DNA of 64,000 nucleotides. Source: Cellulosimicrobium cellulans (lineage in GTDB: Bacteria; Actinomycetota; Actinomycetes; Actinomycetales; Cellulomonadaceae). The stretch is from NCBI RefSeq assembly GCF_006539945.1, contig NZ_BJNZ01000010.1:62001-126000 (forward strand). The letters run 5' to 3'. Made by a program: the position numbers and the translations under genes. The notes under the pieces are model-generated. The model worked only from the letters and a program-made list of their open reading frames with translations, searched no databases and was not told the DNA's origin. Of this stretch, positions 33,187 to 42,142 are shown one piece after another (position 1 is the first letter of the stretch; each line of letters starts with the position of its first letter).

Positions 33187-34610
33187 ACCGGCCCATCACC
33201 GACGAGCCCTTCGACCTCGAGGGGGCCCTGCACTCCGCCGCGGACGCGGTACGGCCCACGACCGACGACGCGGTCGCCCGCGAGCGCCTGCACGGTGCCG
33301 TGCGGCGCGCCCGCCACCGCCGCGCGGGACTGGTCGGGACCGCCGCCGCTCTCGCGCTCGTCCTCGGTGGCGTGGGCGTCACGGCGGCCTGGGACCGCAG
33401 TCCCGAGCCCCTCATCCCGGCGCCCGCGCCGAGCCCCGACCCCACGCCGACGGACCCTGGCCCCACGCGCCCGGCCGACTTCCCCGCGCCGGTGACCGAG
33501 GACGACCTCCGCTGCGGCAGCCCAGCCCCGGCCGCCACCGGCGCCGACCTGCTCGCGACCGCGACCATCGAGACCACTGCCCTGTCGGTGCCTTCGCCCG
33601 GGCTCGCCGACGTCGTCGCGCAGCTCAGGATCGAGGACGGCGCCGACGTGGTCGCGCTCGACCCCACGGTGCGCGCCGGCTACGTGCTGGTCCAGGACGG
33701 CACCATCGTGTCGACCACGGCCAGGTGGCCCAACCCGGCGCAGGACGAGGCACCTACCGAGCTCGCCGCGGGGTCCGTCGTCCCCCTCACCCTCTCCGTC
33801 GACTCCTTCGCCGTCTGCGACCTCTACGGGGTGGGCGAGTCGCCCTCGCTGATGCCGGGCGAGTACGAGCTCGCCGTCATCGTGCCGTGGACCGTCCTGC
33901 CCCACGCGGCGGAGACCCACGACGACGGGGAGTCACCGTCGGGCGCGAGCGACGCTGCGCCGCTCTTCGACGGCTGGCTGGTCTCCAGCACCGTGCCGGT
34001 CGTCGTCGAACCACCGGACCAGCCCGGGCAGGACGAGGGGTCCGAGGCTCCGGACCCCCTCGGGCACGCGGCCACGGGCCCGTCCACGACGTTCCCGTCC
34101 GGGCCCACGTCCGCCGATCTCGAGTGCGGCATGCCGGCACCCACGCCGTCGACCTCGCTCCTCGCGTACCTGGCTCGACCGGGGGTGATCCAGGTGGGGG
34201 CGGGCACGACCACGACGCGTGCCTCGATGCTCTACGGCGACTCGCTCGCCCAGGTCCGGGCTGCCTACCCGACCACGGCGAGCGCCTACGTCGTGGTGCG
34301 CGACGGCCTGATCGTCAGCTCCACGAGGTCGAGCTCCCGGACGTCGGCGGACCTGCGGACCACGGTGCTCGCTGCCGAGGAGCCGGTGCCGTTCGAGTAC
34401 TCCACCGAGATCCGCTGTGACGACGGCGCCGCCACGGGAGGGACCCTCGCTCCCGGTACGTACACCTACTACGGGCTCCTGCCCTGGACGATCACGTCGT
34501 ACCGCCTGATGCAGAAGGACGGCTCCTGGGGTGCCACCCAGACCGCCGACGACGCTCCTCTCTTCGAGGGCTGGCTGATCTCCGAGCCGGCGTCGTTCGT
34601 CGTCCGCTGA
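33183..34610 (+). CDS. Single-pass membrane protein with duplicated extracytoplasmic domain, probable anti-sigma partner, 475 aa
   Basis: Cytosolic N-terminus of about 50 residues (DLEGALHSAADAVRPTTDDAVARERLH then an RRARHRR stop-transfer cluster), one helix (about 52-72), a Pro/Thr-rich linker, then two related domains of about 150-170 residues, each starting with DL-x-CG-x-PAP (about residues 107 and 313), containing GYVLVQDG/AYVVVRDG, a second Cys, a PG-x-Y-x-x-x-x-x-x-PW segment, and ending in APLF-(D/E)-GWL-(V/I)-S. The position overlapping the sigma gene and the topology suggest a sigma-regulating sensor. No zinc-binding anti-sigma motif is seen, so that role is inference. Confidence 0.8.
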   Translation: MNRPITDEPFDLEGALHSAADAVRPTTDDAVARERLHGAVRRARHRRAGLVGTAAALALVLGGVGVTAAWDRSPEPLIPAPAPSPDPTPTDPGPTRPADFPAPVTEDDLRCGSPAPAATGADLLATATIETTALSVPSPGLADVVAQLRIEDGADVVALDPTVRAGYVLVQDGTIVSTTARWPNPAQDEAPTELAAGSVVPLTLSVDSFAVCDLYGVGESPSLMPGEYELAVIVPWTVLPHAAETHDDGESPSGASDAAPLFDGWLVSSTVPVVVEPPDQPGQDEGSEAPDPLGHAATGPSTTFPSGPTSADLECGMPAPTPSTSLLAYLARPGVIQVGAGTTTTRASMLYGDSLAQVRAAYPTTASAYVVVRDGLIVSSTRSSSRTSADLRTTVLAAEEPVPFEYSTEIRCDDGAATGGTLAPGTYTYYGLLPWTITSYRLMQKDGSWGATQTADDAPLFEGWLISEPASFVVR

Positions 34611-34687
34611 GCGACCCCGGCCCCGGCCCCGGCGACGCTGGTAAGGACCGCGGGGCGCGCGTGGTGGCGCTCCCGACGGACGCACGA

Positions 34688-35458
34688 TCATCCCACGGCG
34701 CTCGCGGTCCCCCGACGGCCGGCCCCCCGCGCGAGGTGCGCGACGACGTCGGGCCGGGTGAGCGGGAACAGGTGGCCCTCGCCCGCGAGGCCGACGCGCG
34801 GGACGGCGAGCCGGTCGGAGAGCTCGCGCTGCTGGCGCAGGAAGCGCGCGCTCGCCCGGAGCCCGGTGACGAGCAGGGGTTGGACGGACGGCGGGAGGGC
34901 GCGACCGTCGTCGAGCAGGGCGCGCACGCGAGGTGCCTGCTCCCAGCTCGCGAACCACTGGTGGGCGAGCGCCGTCCACGCGTCGCGGGATCCGTAGCGG
35001 GCGCGGGAGACGTGGCGCGTGAGGCGGTCCGGCCGACGCGCGACCACCCGGACGCCCACACGGCGCAGCTCCGGTCCGGTCACGGCGAGGCCGGCCGCGA
35101 GCACGCTCGCCGCCGCGGTGCCCGCCCGGGCCAGTGCGCGCCCCGTGTGCAGCGCCGGGAGGTGCGCCTCCCACGGGCTCGTCGGGTCGAGCAGCACGAG
35201 ACGGCGGACCTCGTCCGGGTGGAGCAGCGCCCACTCGAGCGCGGTGAGCCCGCCGACGGAGTGCCCGACGAGGTCGACGGGCTCGGACCCGTCGACGCCG
35301 AGCGCCGCGCGCACCGCGGCGACCGGTCCTGTCACGGGGACGCGCCACGCGTCGAGGACGCGGACGTCGTCGGTGCCGCCCGGGGACCCGAGGGCGCGCG
35401 CGAGAGGGGCGAAGTCCTCGGGGGTCAGGGCGAGGCCCGGCAGGACGACCCAGGTCAT
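34688..35458 (-). CDS. Alpha/beta-hydrolase, 256 aa
   Basis: Serine hydrolase fold: WVVLPGLALTPEDFAPLARAL opens the protein, the nucleophile elbow is GHSVGG (LVGHSVGGLTALEWALLHP, about residues 80-100) and the late histidine appears in GEGHLFPLTRPDVVAHL. The acid residue is less certain. ATG at 35458 is chosen because the family normally begins just before the first beta strand. It is divergent from the M18 aminopeptidase with about 86 bp between. Substrate unknown; esterase or lactonase activity is typical of the fold. Confidence 0.87.
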   Translation of the reverse strand: MTWVVLPGLALTPEDFAPLARALGSPGGTDDVRVLDAWRVPVTGPVAAVRAALGVDGSEPVDLVGHSVGGLTALEWALLHPDEVRRLVLLDPTSPWEAHLPALHTGRALARAGTAAASVLAAGLAVTGPELRRVGVRVVARRPDRLTRHVSRARYGSRDAWTALAHQWFASWEQAPRVRALLDDGRALPPSVQPLLVTGLRASARFLRQQRELSDRLAVPRVGLAGEGHLFPLTRPDVVAHLARGAGRRGTASAVG

Positions 35459-35544
35459 GCGGACTCCGTTCTCCCCGTGCCACGCTCCGGCAACGGCCCC
35501 GACCACCCTACGGAGCGCTCCTGGGCGTGCGTAGGGTGGAGCCT

Positions 35545-36942
35545 GTGTCGACGCCCAGCACCCCCGTGACCGACCCGACCCCCCACGAGCGCGCGCACGC
35601 GCACGCGCTGGACCTCGCGACGTTCGTCGAGGCGTCCCCGTCGTCCTACCACGCGGCCCACGAGGTCGCGCGCCGCCTCGAGGCCGCCGGCTTCGAACGG
35701 CTCGACGAGACGGCGGCGTGGCCCTCGTCGACCGGCAACGGGGGCGACGGTCCCGCGGGCGGGCGGTACGTCGTCGTGCGCGACGGCGCGGTGATCGCCT
35801 GGGCCGTGCCCGCGGGCGCGACCGCGACGACGCCGTTCGCGGTCCTCGGCGCCCACACCGACTCCCCCGGCTTCAAGCTCAAGCCTCGGCCGAGCACCGG
35901 GCGCGAGGGCTGGTGGCAGGCCGGCGTCGAGATCTACGGCGGTCCGCTGCTCAACTCGTGGCTCGACCGCGAGCTCGAGCTCGCCGGGCGGCTGGTGACG
36001 TCGGACGGCGTCGAGCACCTCGTGCGCACCGGGCCGCTCCTGCGCATCCCGCAGCTCGCGATCCACCTCGACCGGGCCGCGAACGACGGGCTCACGCTCG
36101 ACAAGCAGCAGCACACGCAGCCCGTGTGGGGGCTCGCGTCGGCGTCGGGGCCGGCCGGGTCCGACGCCGTGGGCGCGTCCCACGGGACGAGCGGCGGGGA
36201 CGTGCTCGCGGAGCTCGCGCACCACGCGGGCGTCCGGGCGAGCGAGGTCGCCGGGTACGACGTCGTCGTCGCGGACACGCAGTCGCCGCGCGTGTTCGGC
36301 GCGCACGGGGCGTTCTTCGCGTCCGGGCGGCTCGACAACCTGCTCTCCGTGCACGCGGGGCTCGTCGCCCTGCTCGAGGTCGCCGGCTCGCCCGACCGTC
36401 CCGTCGAGGGCGACGTGATCCCGGTGCTCGCGGCGTTCGACCACGAGGAGATCGGCTCGGAGTCGCGCTCCGGGGCGTCGGGCCCGTTCCTCGCCGACGT
36501 GCTCGACCGGGCCGCGGCCGGCCTCGGCGCGACGGAGGAGGAGCGGCACCGCCAGCTCGCGGCGTCGCTGTGCGTGTCGAGCGACGTCGGACACTCGGTG
36601 CACCCCAACTACCCGGAGCGGCACGACCCCGCGAACCGGCCCCTCGCGGGCGGCGGGCCGATCCTGAAGATCAACGCCAACCAGCGGTACACGACCGACG
36701 CGCACGGCGCGGCGGCCTGGGTGCGGGCGTGCGCACGGGCCGGGGTGCCGAGCCAGGAGTTCGTGTCGAAGAACACCGTGCCGTGCGGCTCGACGATCGG
36801 CCCGCTCACGGCGACGCGCCTCGGCATCCGCACGGTCGACGTGGGCGTCCCGATCCTCTCGATGCACTCCGCGCGCGAGCTCACCGCCGTCGTCGACCCG
36901 TGGTACCTCTCCCGCGCAGTGGTCGAGGTCTTCCGCGGCTGA
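35545..36942 (+). CDS. M18-family aminopeptidase, 465 aa
   Basis: Cytosolic dodecameric zinc aminopeptidase removing N-terminal, often acidic, residues. Metal and catalytic motifs are visible: GAHTDSPGFKLKP (His ligand), the AFDHEEIGSESRSGA segment (catalytic and metal-binding Glu), SSDVGHSVHPNYPERHDP (Asp) and the late SMHSARE (His). The sequence continues to the C-terminal EVFRG, giving a full-length protein. Of three in-frame GTGs (35527, 35536, 35545), I take the third because TAGGGT (35532-35537) lies 7 nt before it, the leaderless pattern common here, and the family does not need more N-terminus. Confidence 0.94.
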   Translation: MSTPSTPVTDPTPHERAHAHALDLATFVEASPSSYHAAHEVARRLEAAGFERLDETAAWPSSTGNGGDGPAGGRYVVVRDGAVIAWAVPAGATATTPFAVLGAHTDSPGFKLKPRPSTGREGWWQAGVEIYGGPLLNSWLDRELELAGRLVTSDGVEHLVRTGPLLRIPQLAIHLDRAANDGLTLDKQQHTQPVWGLASASGPAGSDAVGASHGTSGGDVLAELAHHAGVRASEVAGYDVVVADTQSPRVFGAHGAFFASGRLDNLLSVHAGLVALLEVAGSPDRPVEGDVIPVLAAFDHEEIGSESRSGASGPFLADVLDRAAAGLGATEEERHRQLAASLCVSSDVGHSVHPNYPERHDPANRPLAGGGPILKINANQRYTTDAHGAAAWVRACARAGVPSQEFVSKNTVPCGSTIGPLTATRLGIRTVDVGVPILSMHSARELTAVVDPWYLSRAVVEVFRG

Positions 36943-37015
36943 CCCGTCCCCGCAGGCCCCGCCGAGCATGCGGCGGACTCCCGTCGCACGACCCTGACGG
37001 GGCACCACCGCACGG

Positions 37016-37675
37016 TCAGCGGGGTGCGGCGGCGTGCTCGGCGCGGGCGCGGACGCCGCGCAGCATCTTCTGCGTCATGAGGAAGCTGACCGGCTGCACC
37101 GCCTCGACGACGGCCCGGCCCGCGGCGCCCAGCGGCAGGTAGCGCTCGCGGACCAGCAGGCGCGACCGGGCCGTGCCGTCCTCGCCCGGCGGCAGCGCGC
37201 GGACGACGAACGCCCACGAGAACCGGAACGGCATCGAGTCCGGCTGCCCCGGTCCCGGGGCGCCGAGCAGCACGAGGTGCGAGGCCGGCTCGAGCGCGGC
37301 GACGCGCAGGACGGCCTCGTCGGCGAGATGGACGTCGTCGCCCACGGCCAAGCCCTGCCAGCGCTCCTCGATCGCGTCGGCACTACGGATGTCCAGGCCG
37401 ACCAGGTTCTCCAGCGCGTCGTACGAGTAGAACCCGCCGCGACCCTGGCCGAGCTGCACCAGCCACGGCCAGACCCCCGACGGCGGCGCGTCGACCGTGA
37501 CCGCCCGCGTCGCGACGACGGCGCGCGCGTCGGGCACGAGGTCGTCGCCCGGGAGCACGCACTCGTGCTCGCCCTCCCACGTGCCCCACGTCTGGGTCAT
37601 GCGCCGGGTGAGCAGGAGCGCCCCGACGGCGAGCGCCGCCGTCGCCACGACCCGGACCCCACGCACCGCTCCCAT
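37016..37675 (-). CDS. SRPBCC/polyketide-cyclase-like protein with N-terminal membrane anchor, 219 aa
   Basis: An N-terminal helix (VRVVATAALAVGALLLT) precedes a START/SRPBCC-like domain: TRAVTVDAPPSGVWPWLVQLGQGRGGFYSYDALENLVG, then GDDVHLADEAVLRVAALEP and a beta-rich end RSRLLVRERYLPLG. The W-P-W-LVQ-(L/M)-GQGR-(A/G)-G-(F/W)-Y-S-Y-D pattern is widespread in actinobacterial proteins annotated as SRPBCC-family. Function unknown; a ligand-binding cavity is expected. ATG at 37675. It converges on the M18 gene and diverges from the helicase gene. Confidence 0.8.
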   Translation of the reverse strand: MGAVRGVRVVATAALAVGALLLTRRMTQTWGTWEGEHECVLPGDDLVPDARAVVATRAVTVDAPPSGVWPWLVQLGQGRGGFYSYDALENLVGLDIRSADAIEERWQGLAVGDDVHLADEAVLRVAALEPASHLVLLGAPGPGQPDSMPFRFSWAFVVRALPPGEDGTARSRLLVRERYLPLGAAGRAVVEAVQPVSFLMTQKMLRGVRARAEHAAAPR

Positions 37676-37778
37676 GACCCGATCCTCGGCCGCGCGCCGT
37701 GCCCGGCGCGAGGGCCGGAGGTCCCGAGCGTGGCCGCCCCTCGGCCGAAGGGTGGGCCGGAGGTGGGAGACTCGGAGC

Positions 37779-40352
37779 GTGCCGCACGCCCCCGCCCCCA
37801 CCTCCCTGCGACCGACGAGCGCGGCCCTGCTCGACGTGCTGCGCGCGGGCGGGCGGCGCGACGAGCGGCTGCTGCACGTGCGCGAGCTGCCCGCGCGAGA
37901 AGGCGCGCAGGCAGAGTGGCCGGGGTGGGCCGACGCGTCGCTCGTCGCGGGCTACCGCGCGCTCGGCGTCGACCGCCCGTGGGAGCACCAGGTCATCGCG
38001 GCCGACGCCGCATGGTCGGGCCGCCACGTGGCGCTCGCCACGTCGACGGGGTCCGGCAAGTCGCTCGCGTTCTGGCTGCCCGCGCTCTCGTCGGTGCGGG
38101 CGGACGCCGCCGCGCGCGTCATGGATCCCGGCCGCATCGAGTCGGTGGTCCGGCGGGGGTCCGTGCTCTACCTGTCGCCCACCAAGGCGCTCGCCGCGGA
38201 CCAGCTCTCGGGGCTCCAGCGGCTGCTCGACGCGGCCGGGACGCGCGACGTGCGGGTCGCGACGTGCGACGGCGACACGGGGCAGGACGAGCGGCGCTGG
38301 GTCCGCGAGCACGCCGACGTCGTGCTGACCAACCCGGACTTCCTGCACTTCGCTCTCCTGCCGTACCACCGCGGCTGGTCGCGGCTGCTGCGCGACCTGC
38401 GGTACGTCGTCGTCGACGAGGGCCACGCCTATCGCGGGGTGTTCGGCGCGCACGTGTCCCTCGTCCTGCGACGCCTGCGACGGCTCGCCGCGCACTACGC
38501 GCGCGAGGGCGACCGGCCGCCGACGTTCGTCGTCGCGTCGGCCACGACCGCCGACCCCGCGACGAGCGCCGCGCGCCTCGTGGGCGTCGAGCCCGACGAC
38601 GTCGTGACGGTCGCGCAGGACACCTCGCCCGCGGGGCGCAAGACGTTCGCGCTGTGGGAGCCGCCGGTAGTCGTGGGCTTCGACGCGGCGTCCGCCGCCG
38701 GTCCCGCCGAGGGGCACGACGACGACCCGACCGTCCCGACGTCCGTCGACGCCGCACCGGAGCACCCGCGGCGCAGCGCGACGGCCGAGGCAGCGGACCT
38801 GCTCGCGGACCTCGTCATCGCGGGCGCGCGCACGCTCGCGTTCACGCGCTCGCGCCGAGGCGCGGAGTCGGTCGCGGTCCAGACGCAGGACAGCGTGCGT
38901 GTCGTCGACCCGCGGCTCGTCCGGCGCGTCGCCGCCTACCGCGGCGGGTACCTGCCCGAGGAGCGGCGCGAGCTCGAGGACGCCGTGCGCACGGGCGACG
39001 TCCTGGGCCTCGCGACGACCAACGCGCTCGAGCTCGGCGTCGACATCTCGGGCCTCGACGCCGTCCTCATCGCGGGGTGGCCGGGTACCCGCATGTCGGT
39101 GTGGCAGCAGGCGGGCCGCGCCGGGCGCGCCGGTGCGGACGGCCTCGTGGCGTTCGTCGCCCGGGAGGACCCGCTCGACACCTTCCTCGTGCACCACCCC
39201 GAGGCCGTGTTCGACGCCCCGCTCGAGGCGACCGTGTTCGACCCCGCGAACCCGTACGTCCTCGCGCCCCACCTGTGCGCGGCCGCGGCCGAGAACCCGC
39301 TGCGCTCCGACGACCTCGTGGCGTTCGGCGACCCTGACGCCGTGCGCGGCCTGCTCGACGTGCTCGTCGCCCGCGGCGCGCTGCGCCGTCGCGCGTCCGG
39401 CTGGTACTGGACGCACGCGCAGCCCGCGTCGGGCATGACCGACCTGCGCGGGTCGGGTGGCGCGCCCGTGCGGGTCGCCGAGGCCCGCACCGGCCGGCTG
39501 CTCGGCACGGTCGACGCCGCGTCCGCGGACGGGTCCGTGCACGACGGCGCGGTGTACGTCCACCAGGGGCGCACCTACGTCGTCGAGCACCTCGACCTCG
39601 CCGACCACGTCGCGCTCGTGCGCCGCCAGGACGTCGACCACGGGACGTGGTCGCGGTCCACGACGTCCATCACGATCGTCGACGACCCCGCGGACGGGGA
39701 CGTCGCCGCGGGGCGCGAGGTCGTCGAGCGGAGCTGGGGGCCGGTCGGCTGGGGCTACGGCCCGGTCGACGTGTGCTCGCAGGTCGTGAGCTTCCAGCGC
39801 CGCCGACTCCCGGACCTGCAGGTGCTCGGCACCGAGACGCTCGACCTCCCCGAGCGCACGCTCCCCACGATGGCCGTGTGGTGGACCGTCCCGCAGGCGG
39901 TGATCGAGGAGGCGGAGGTCGACGCCGACGAGCTGCCCGGCGCGCTGCACGCCGCCGAGCACGCGTCGATCGGTCTGCTCCCCCTCCTCGCGACGTGCGA
40001 CCGCTGGGACCTCGGCGGAGTGTCCACGGCGCTGCACGCCGACACCGGCGAGGCGACCGTGTTCGTGCACGACGCCTACCCCGGCGGGGCCGGCTTCGCC
40101 GAGCGCGGGTTCGAGCTCGGCGCGACGTGGCTGCGCGCCACGCGCGACGCCATCGCGCGCTGCCCCTGCCACGACGGCTGCCCGGCGTGCGTGCAGTCCC
40201 CCAAGTGCGGGTCGTACAACGCCCCGCTCGAGAAGGACGCTGCCGTCCGCCTGCTCGACGCCGTCATCGCCCACGCCCCGGAGGCCCAGGTTCTCGACCT
40301 CGGGAGCGACAGCCCCGACTCCACGAGAGACGGGCCTGACCTCGCGAGGTAG
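37779..40352 (+). CDS. DEAD/DEAH-box helicase with DUF1998 domain (MrfA/Hrq1 type), 857 aa
   Basis: Superfamily 2 DNA helicase related to Bacillus MrfA (YprA) and yeast Hrq1, which act in repair of crosslinks and bulky lesions. Motifs: Q-like WEHQVIAADAAWSGRH, Walker A ALATSTGSGKSLAFWLPAL, Ia YLSPTKALAADQL, DEGH box VVVDEGHAYRGVFGAH, motif III VASATTADP, motif V TTNALELGVDISGLDAVL and motif VI WQQAGRAGRAGADGL. The C-terminal DUF1998 metal-binding cysteines are in CPCHDGCPACVQSPKCG. The stop codon TAG and the last residues (DLAR) are encoded by the beginning of the 21-nt repeat array D. It lies beside the tad locus, like Rv3649 in mycobacteria. Confidence 0.94.
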   Translation: MPHAPAPTSLRPTSAALLDVLRAGGRRDERLLHVRELPAREGAQAEWPGWADASLVAGYRALGVDRPWEHQVIAADAAWSGRHVALATSTGSGKSLAFWLPALSSVRADAAARVMDPGRIESVVRRGSVLYLSPTKALAADQLSGLQRLLDAAGTRDVRVATCDGDTGQDERRWVREHADVVLTNPDFLHFALLPYHRGWSRLLRDLRYVVVDEGHAYRGVFGAHVSLVLRRLRRLAAHYAREGDRPPTFVVASATTADPATSAARLVGVEPDDVVTVAQDTSPAGRKTFALWEPPVVVGFDAASAAGPAEGHDDDPTVPTSVDAAPEHPRRSATAEAADLLADLVIAGARTLAFTRSRRGAESVAVQTQDSVRVVDPRLVRRVAAYRGGYLPEERRELEDAVRTGDVLGLATTNALELGVDISGLDAVLIAGWPGTRMSVWQQAGRAGRAGADGLVAFVAREDPLDTFLVHHPEAVFDAPLEATVFDPANPYVLAPHLCAAAAENPLRSDDLVAFGDPDAVRGLLDVLVARGALRRRASGWYWTHAQPASGMTDLRGSGGAPVRVAEARTGRLLGTVDAASADGSVHDGAVYVHQGRTYVVEHLDLADHVALVRRQDVDHGTWSRSTTSITIVDDPADGDVAAGREVVERSWGPVGWGYGPVDVCSQVVSFQRRRLPDLQVLGTETLDLPERTLPTMAVWWTVPQAVIEEAEVDADELPGALHAAEHASIGLLPLLATCDRWDLGGVSTALHADTGEATVFVHDAYPGGAGFAERGFELGATWLRATRDAIARCPCHDGCPACVQSPKCGSYNAPLEKDAAVRLLDAVIAHAPEAQVLDLGSDSPDSTRDGPDLAR

Positions 40353-40508
40353 AACCGCAGGCCCACGAAGGAGAACCGGCCCCACGAGGCCGAACCCCGG
40401 CGCCGCGAGACAGAACCGTGGTTGCACGAGGTAGAACCGTGGTTACACGAGGTAGAACCGTGGTTGCACGAGGTAGAACCGTGGTTGCACGAGGTAGAAC
40501 CGCGATCA
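40322..40508 (+). repeat. 21-nt repeat family, site D (8-9 tandem copies)
   Basis: Consensus CACGAGGTAGAACCGTGGTTG. Units from 40404 onward are regular 21-mers and nearly identical (40425-40508 differ at one or two bases); units before 40404 are degenerate and one is 19 nt. The first two units lie within the helicase gene's 3' end and supply its TAG stop; the last unit overlaps the stop codon of the Tad-locus gene that converges from the other side. The array thus fills the whole gap between the two convergent genes. Confidence 0.9.
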
Positions 40509-40961
40509 TCGTGCGGTCGCCGGGCCCGCGCGTGCGGCGGCGCTCGCCCGGCCCAGCGTGACACCGAGGACGGTGACGCCGGTGGTCGAGGCGACGTCCA
40601 CTCGCACGACCCCACCGTCCTGCTCGCCGCACGCGGTGACCGACACCGCGTTACGGGCCGCAACCTCGCGGGCGCGACCGCACGGGTCCCAGCCGTCGCG
40701 AGCGGCCGCGGCGGCCGCGAGCGCCGCGAGGTCGGCCCCGGTCTGCGCCGCCCCACGTGCCGCCTGGGCGTGCGCGAGCGCGGCCAGCCCGAGGGCCAGG
40801 ACGAGCACGGCGGCGACGACGCCGAGCACGAGCACCGTGCCCGCGCCGCGCTCCGCGTCGTGCGGCCCGATCCCGGCCTGGGCCGTACCGCGACCGGTCC
40901 TGCGGGCTCGCCGCGCACGCGCGGTCGGGCCTTCGCCGACCACGGCCCGTTCCGGGGTCAT
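40506..40961 (-). CDS. TadE/G-like pseudopilin (Rv3654c-type), 151 aa
   Basis: Last gene of the Tad operon. A cytosolic basic N-terminus (about 40 residues) precedes RGAGTVLVLGVVAAVLVLALGLAALAH, the hydrophobic helix of TadE-like minor pilins, then an Ala-rich coiled helix AAQTGADLAALAAAAAARDG and a small domain with two cysteines (PCGRA..., TACGEQ) probably disulfide-bonded. ATG overlaps the tadE stop by 4 nt. Its stop codon is inside repeat array D. Role by analogy: minor component or adaptor of the Flp/Tad pilus. Confidence 0.85.
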   Translation of the reverse strand: MTPERAVVGEGPTARARRARRTGRGTAQAGIGPHDAERGAGTVLVLGVVAAVLVLALGLAALAHAQAARGAAQTGADLAALAAAAAARDGWDPCGRAREVAARNAVSVTACGEQDGGVVRVDVASTTGVTVLGVTLGRASAAARAGPATAR

Positions 40962-41440
40962 GGCTCGACCCACGCGACGGCCTCGCCGCTCGCGCGCAGG
41001 GGCGACGAGGAGAGCCACCCGCCGACGACGGGGGTCGTGACGCGGACCTCGACCCACGGGTCGCCGCGTACGACGCCGACGGTCGCGTCGTCCCCAGCCA
41101 CCCGGAGCGCCGTCGCGCGCACGGTCGCGTCGTCCTCGCCGATCGCGGCAGCGCGTGCGGCGGCCCTCGCCGCGTCGGCGGAGCGCATCTGGGCGCCCGC
41201 CGCCGCGGCGAGGGTGAGGACGACGACGAGGACGAGGACGACCACCGGCAGCGCGACGGCGAGCTCGGCCGTGACCGCACCCCGCTCCTGGTCGTCGCGC
41301 GACCGGACCCCGCGGGACCGGACCCCGCGGGACCGAACCCCGCGCGAACGGACCTCCCGCGAGCAGACCTCCCGCGGGCGGAGCGCCCACGGCCGGGACC
41401 CGCGCCACGTACCGGTGCCCTTGCCTGCGTCCCGTCGCAC
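40958..41440 (-). CDS. TadE-like pilus assembly protein, 160 aa
   Basis: TadE family: ERGAVTAELAVALPVVVLVLVV is the hallmark (prepilin-like Glu after Ala-Val-Thr-Ala, then a hydrophobic helix), followed by AAGAQMRSADAARAAARAAAIG and an external domain ending SGEAVAWVEP. The first 50 residues are unusual: five-residue repeats VRSRG/VRSRE produced by a 15-nt minisatellite (about 41295-41370). The GTG start lies 3 nt after the pilin stop. The repeat-encoded extension may instead be untranslated if the true start is downstream, near DDQERGAV; no good ATG is present there. Confidence 0.85.
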   Translation of the reverse strand: MRRDAGKGTGTWRGSRPWALRPREVCSREVRSRGVRSRGVRSRGVRSRDDQERGAVTAELAVALPVVVLVLVVVLTLAAAAGAQMRSADAARAAARAAAIGEDDATVRATALRVAGDDATVGVVRGDPWVEVRVTTPVVGGWLSSSPLRASGEAVAWVEP

Positions 41441-41443
41441 GGC

Positions 41444-41650
41444 TCAGCCCAACGACAGCGCGCTGCGCACGATGCCGAGCAGCAGCTCGCGCACCTCGCC
41501 GCTCTTGAGCACGACGATGAGCAGTCCGGCGAAGCCCGCCGCCGCGACGGTCGCGATGGCGTACTCCGCGGTCGCGAGACCGGCCTCACCGTCCTGTCCC
41601 GTGCTCGTCCCCGTCAGGCGCGCAAGCACGCGCCGAATCCGTCCTGGCAT
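41444..41650 (-). CDS. Flp-type major pilin (DUF4244), 68 aa
   Basis: Short pilin precursor of the actinobacterial Tad locus. A basic leader (MPGRIRRVLARLTG) ends in DGEAGLATAEYAIATVAAAGFAGLLIVVLK; the Gly before LATAEYA is the expected prepilin peptidase site with the conserved Glu at +5, and the helix that follows builds the pilus core. The end VRELLLGIVRSALSLG matches DUF4244. GGGGAG ribosome site 8 nt before ATG. No prepilin peptidase gene is present in this window. Upstream, where tadC would normally adjoin, lies a decayed phosphotransferase gene. Confidence 0.9.
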   Translation of the reverse strand: MPGRIRRVLARLTGTSTGQDGEAGLATAEYAIATVAAAGFAGLLIVVLKSGEVRELLLGIVRSALSLG

Positions 41651-41994
41651 GTCAGGTCTCCCCTCTCGTGGCCCGCGTCCGCGGGCGGTCCAGGACACCG
41701 TGGCGGGTCGACGGCCGGGTACGCACCGTGCCCGGCGCCGCCGGTGGACGGGACCCTCGCGCGACTGACCTGTGGACGGCGTCGGTCCCCGACCCTCGGG
41801 CATCGTCGCGGAAAGGGCCCTGCCCGCGTGCACGCGCCGAGTCTCCGCGCTCGCCGGTCGCGGCCCGTCTCGGACTCCTGCTCGGGGCGCAGGATCTCCC
41901 TGCGCACGGCGCCACGCGCCACCACGTCCCGTGCGAGCGGGTACATGGTGCGCAGCCCTCGGTCGAACGGGCAGTCGCCCGCGGGGACGTCGTG

Positions 41995-42057
41995 GACCGC
42001 CGCGACCGCCGCGACCGCCGCGACCGTCGCGACCGTCGCGACCGTCGCGACCGTCGC
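41995..42057. repeat. 9-nt tandem repeat (7 copies)
   Basis: GACCGCCGC x3 followed by GACCGTCGC x4, inside the phosphotransferase pseudogene. It replaces the segment expected between the ADQ and HDVP parts of the kinase and is probably slippage-generated. Confidence 0.9.
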
Positions 42058-42083
42058 GAGGATGCTCGCCCACGCCTGGCCGA

Positions 42084-42142
42084 ACCTGGTCGGGACGGAC
42101 CTGGTCGGGACGGACCTGGTCGGGACGGACCTGGTCGGCGGG
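42084..42142. repeat. 15-nt tandem repeat (about 4 copies)
   Basis: ACCTGGTCGGGACGG repeated without interruption three times plus a partial fourth, inside the pseudogene; on the minus strand it encodes PDQVR units seeded from the kinase ADQV motif. Confidence 0.9.

Noticed and set aside
36943-37015. Terminator between the M18 and SRPBCC-like genes
   Set aside because: Only short, weak complementarities are present; nothing comparable with the other intergenic stems.
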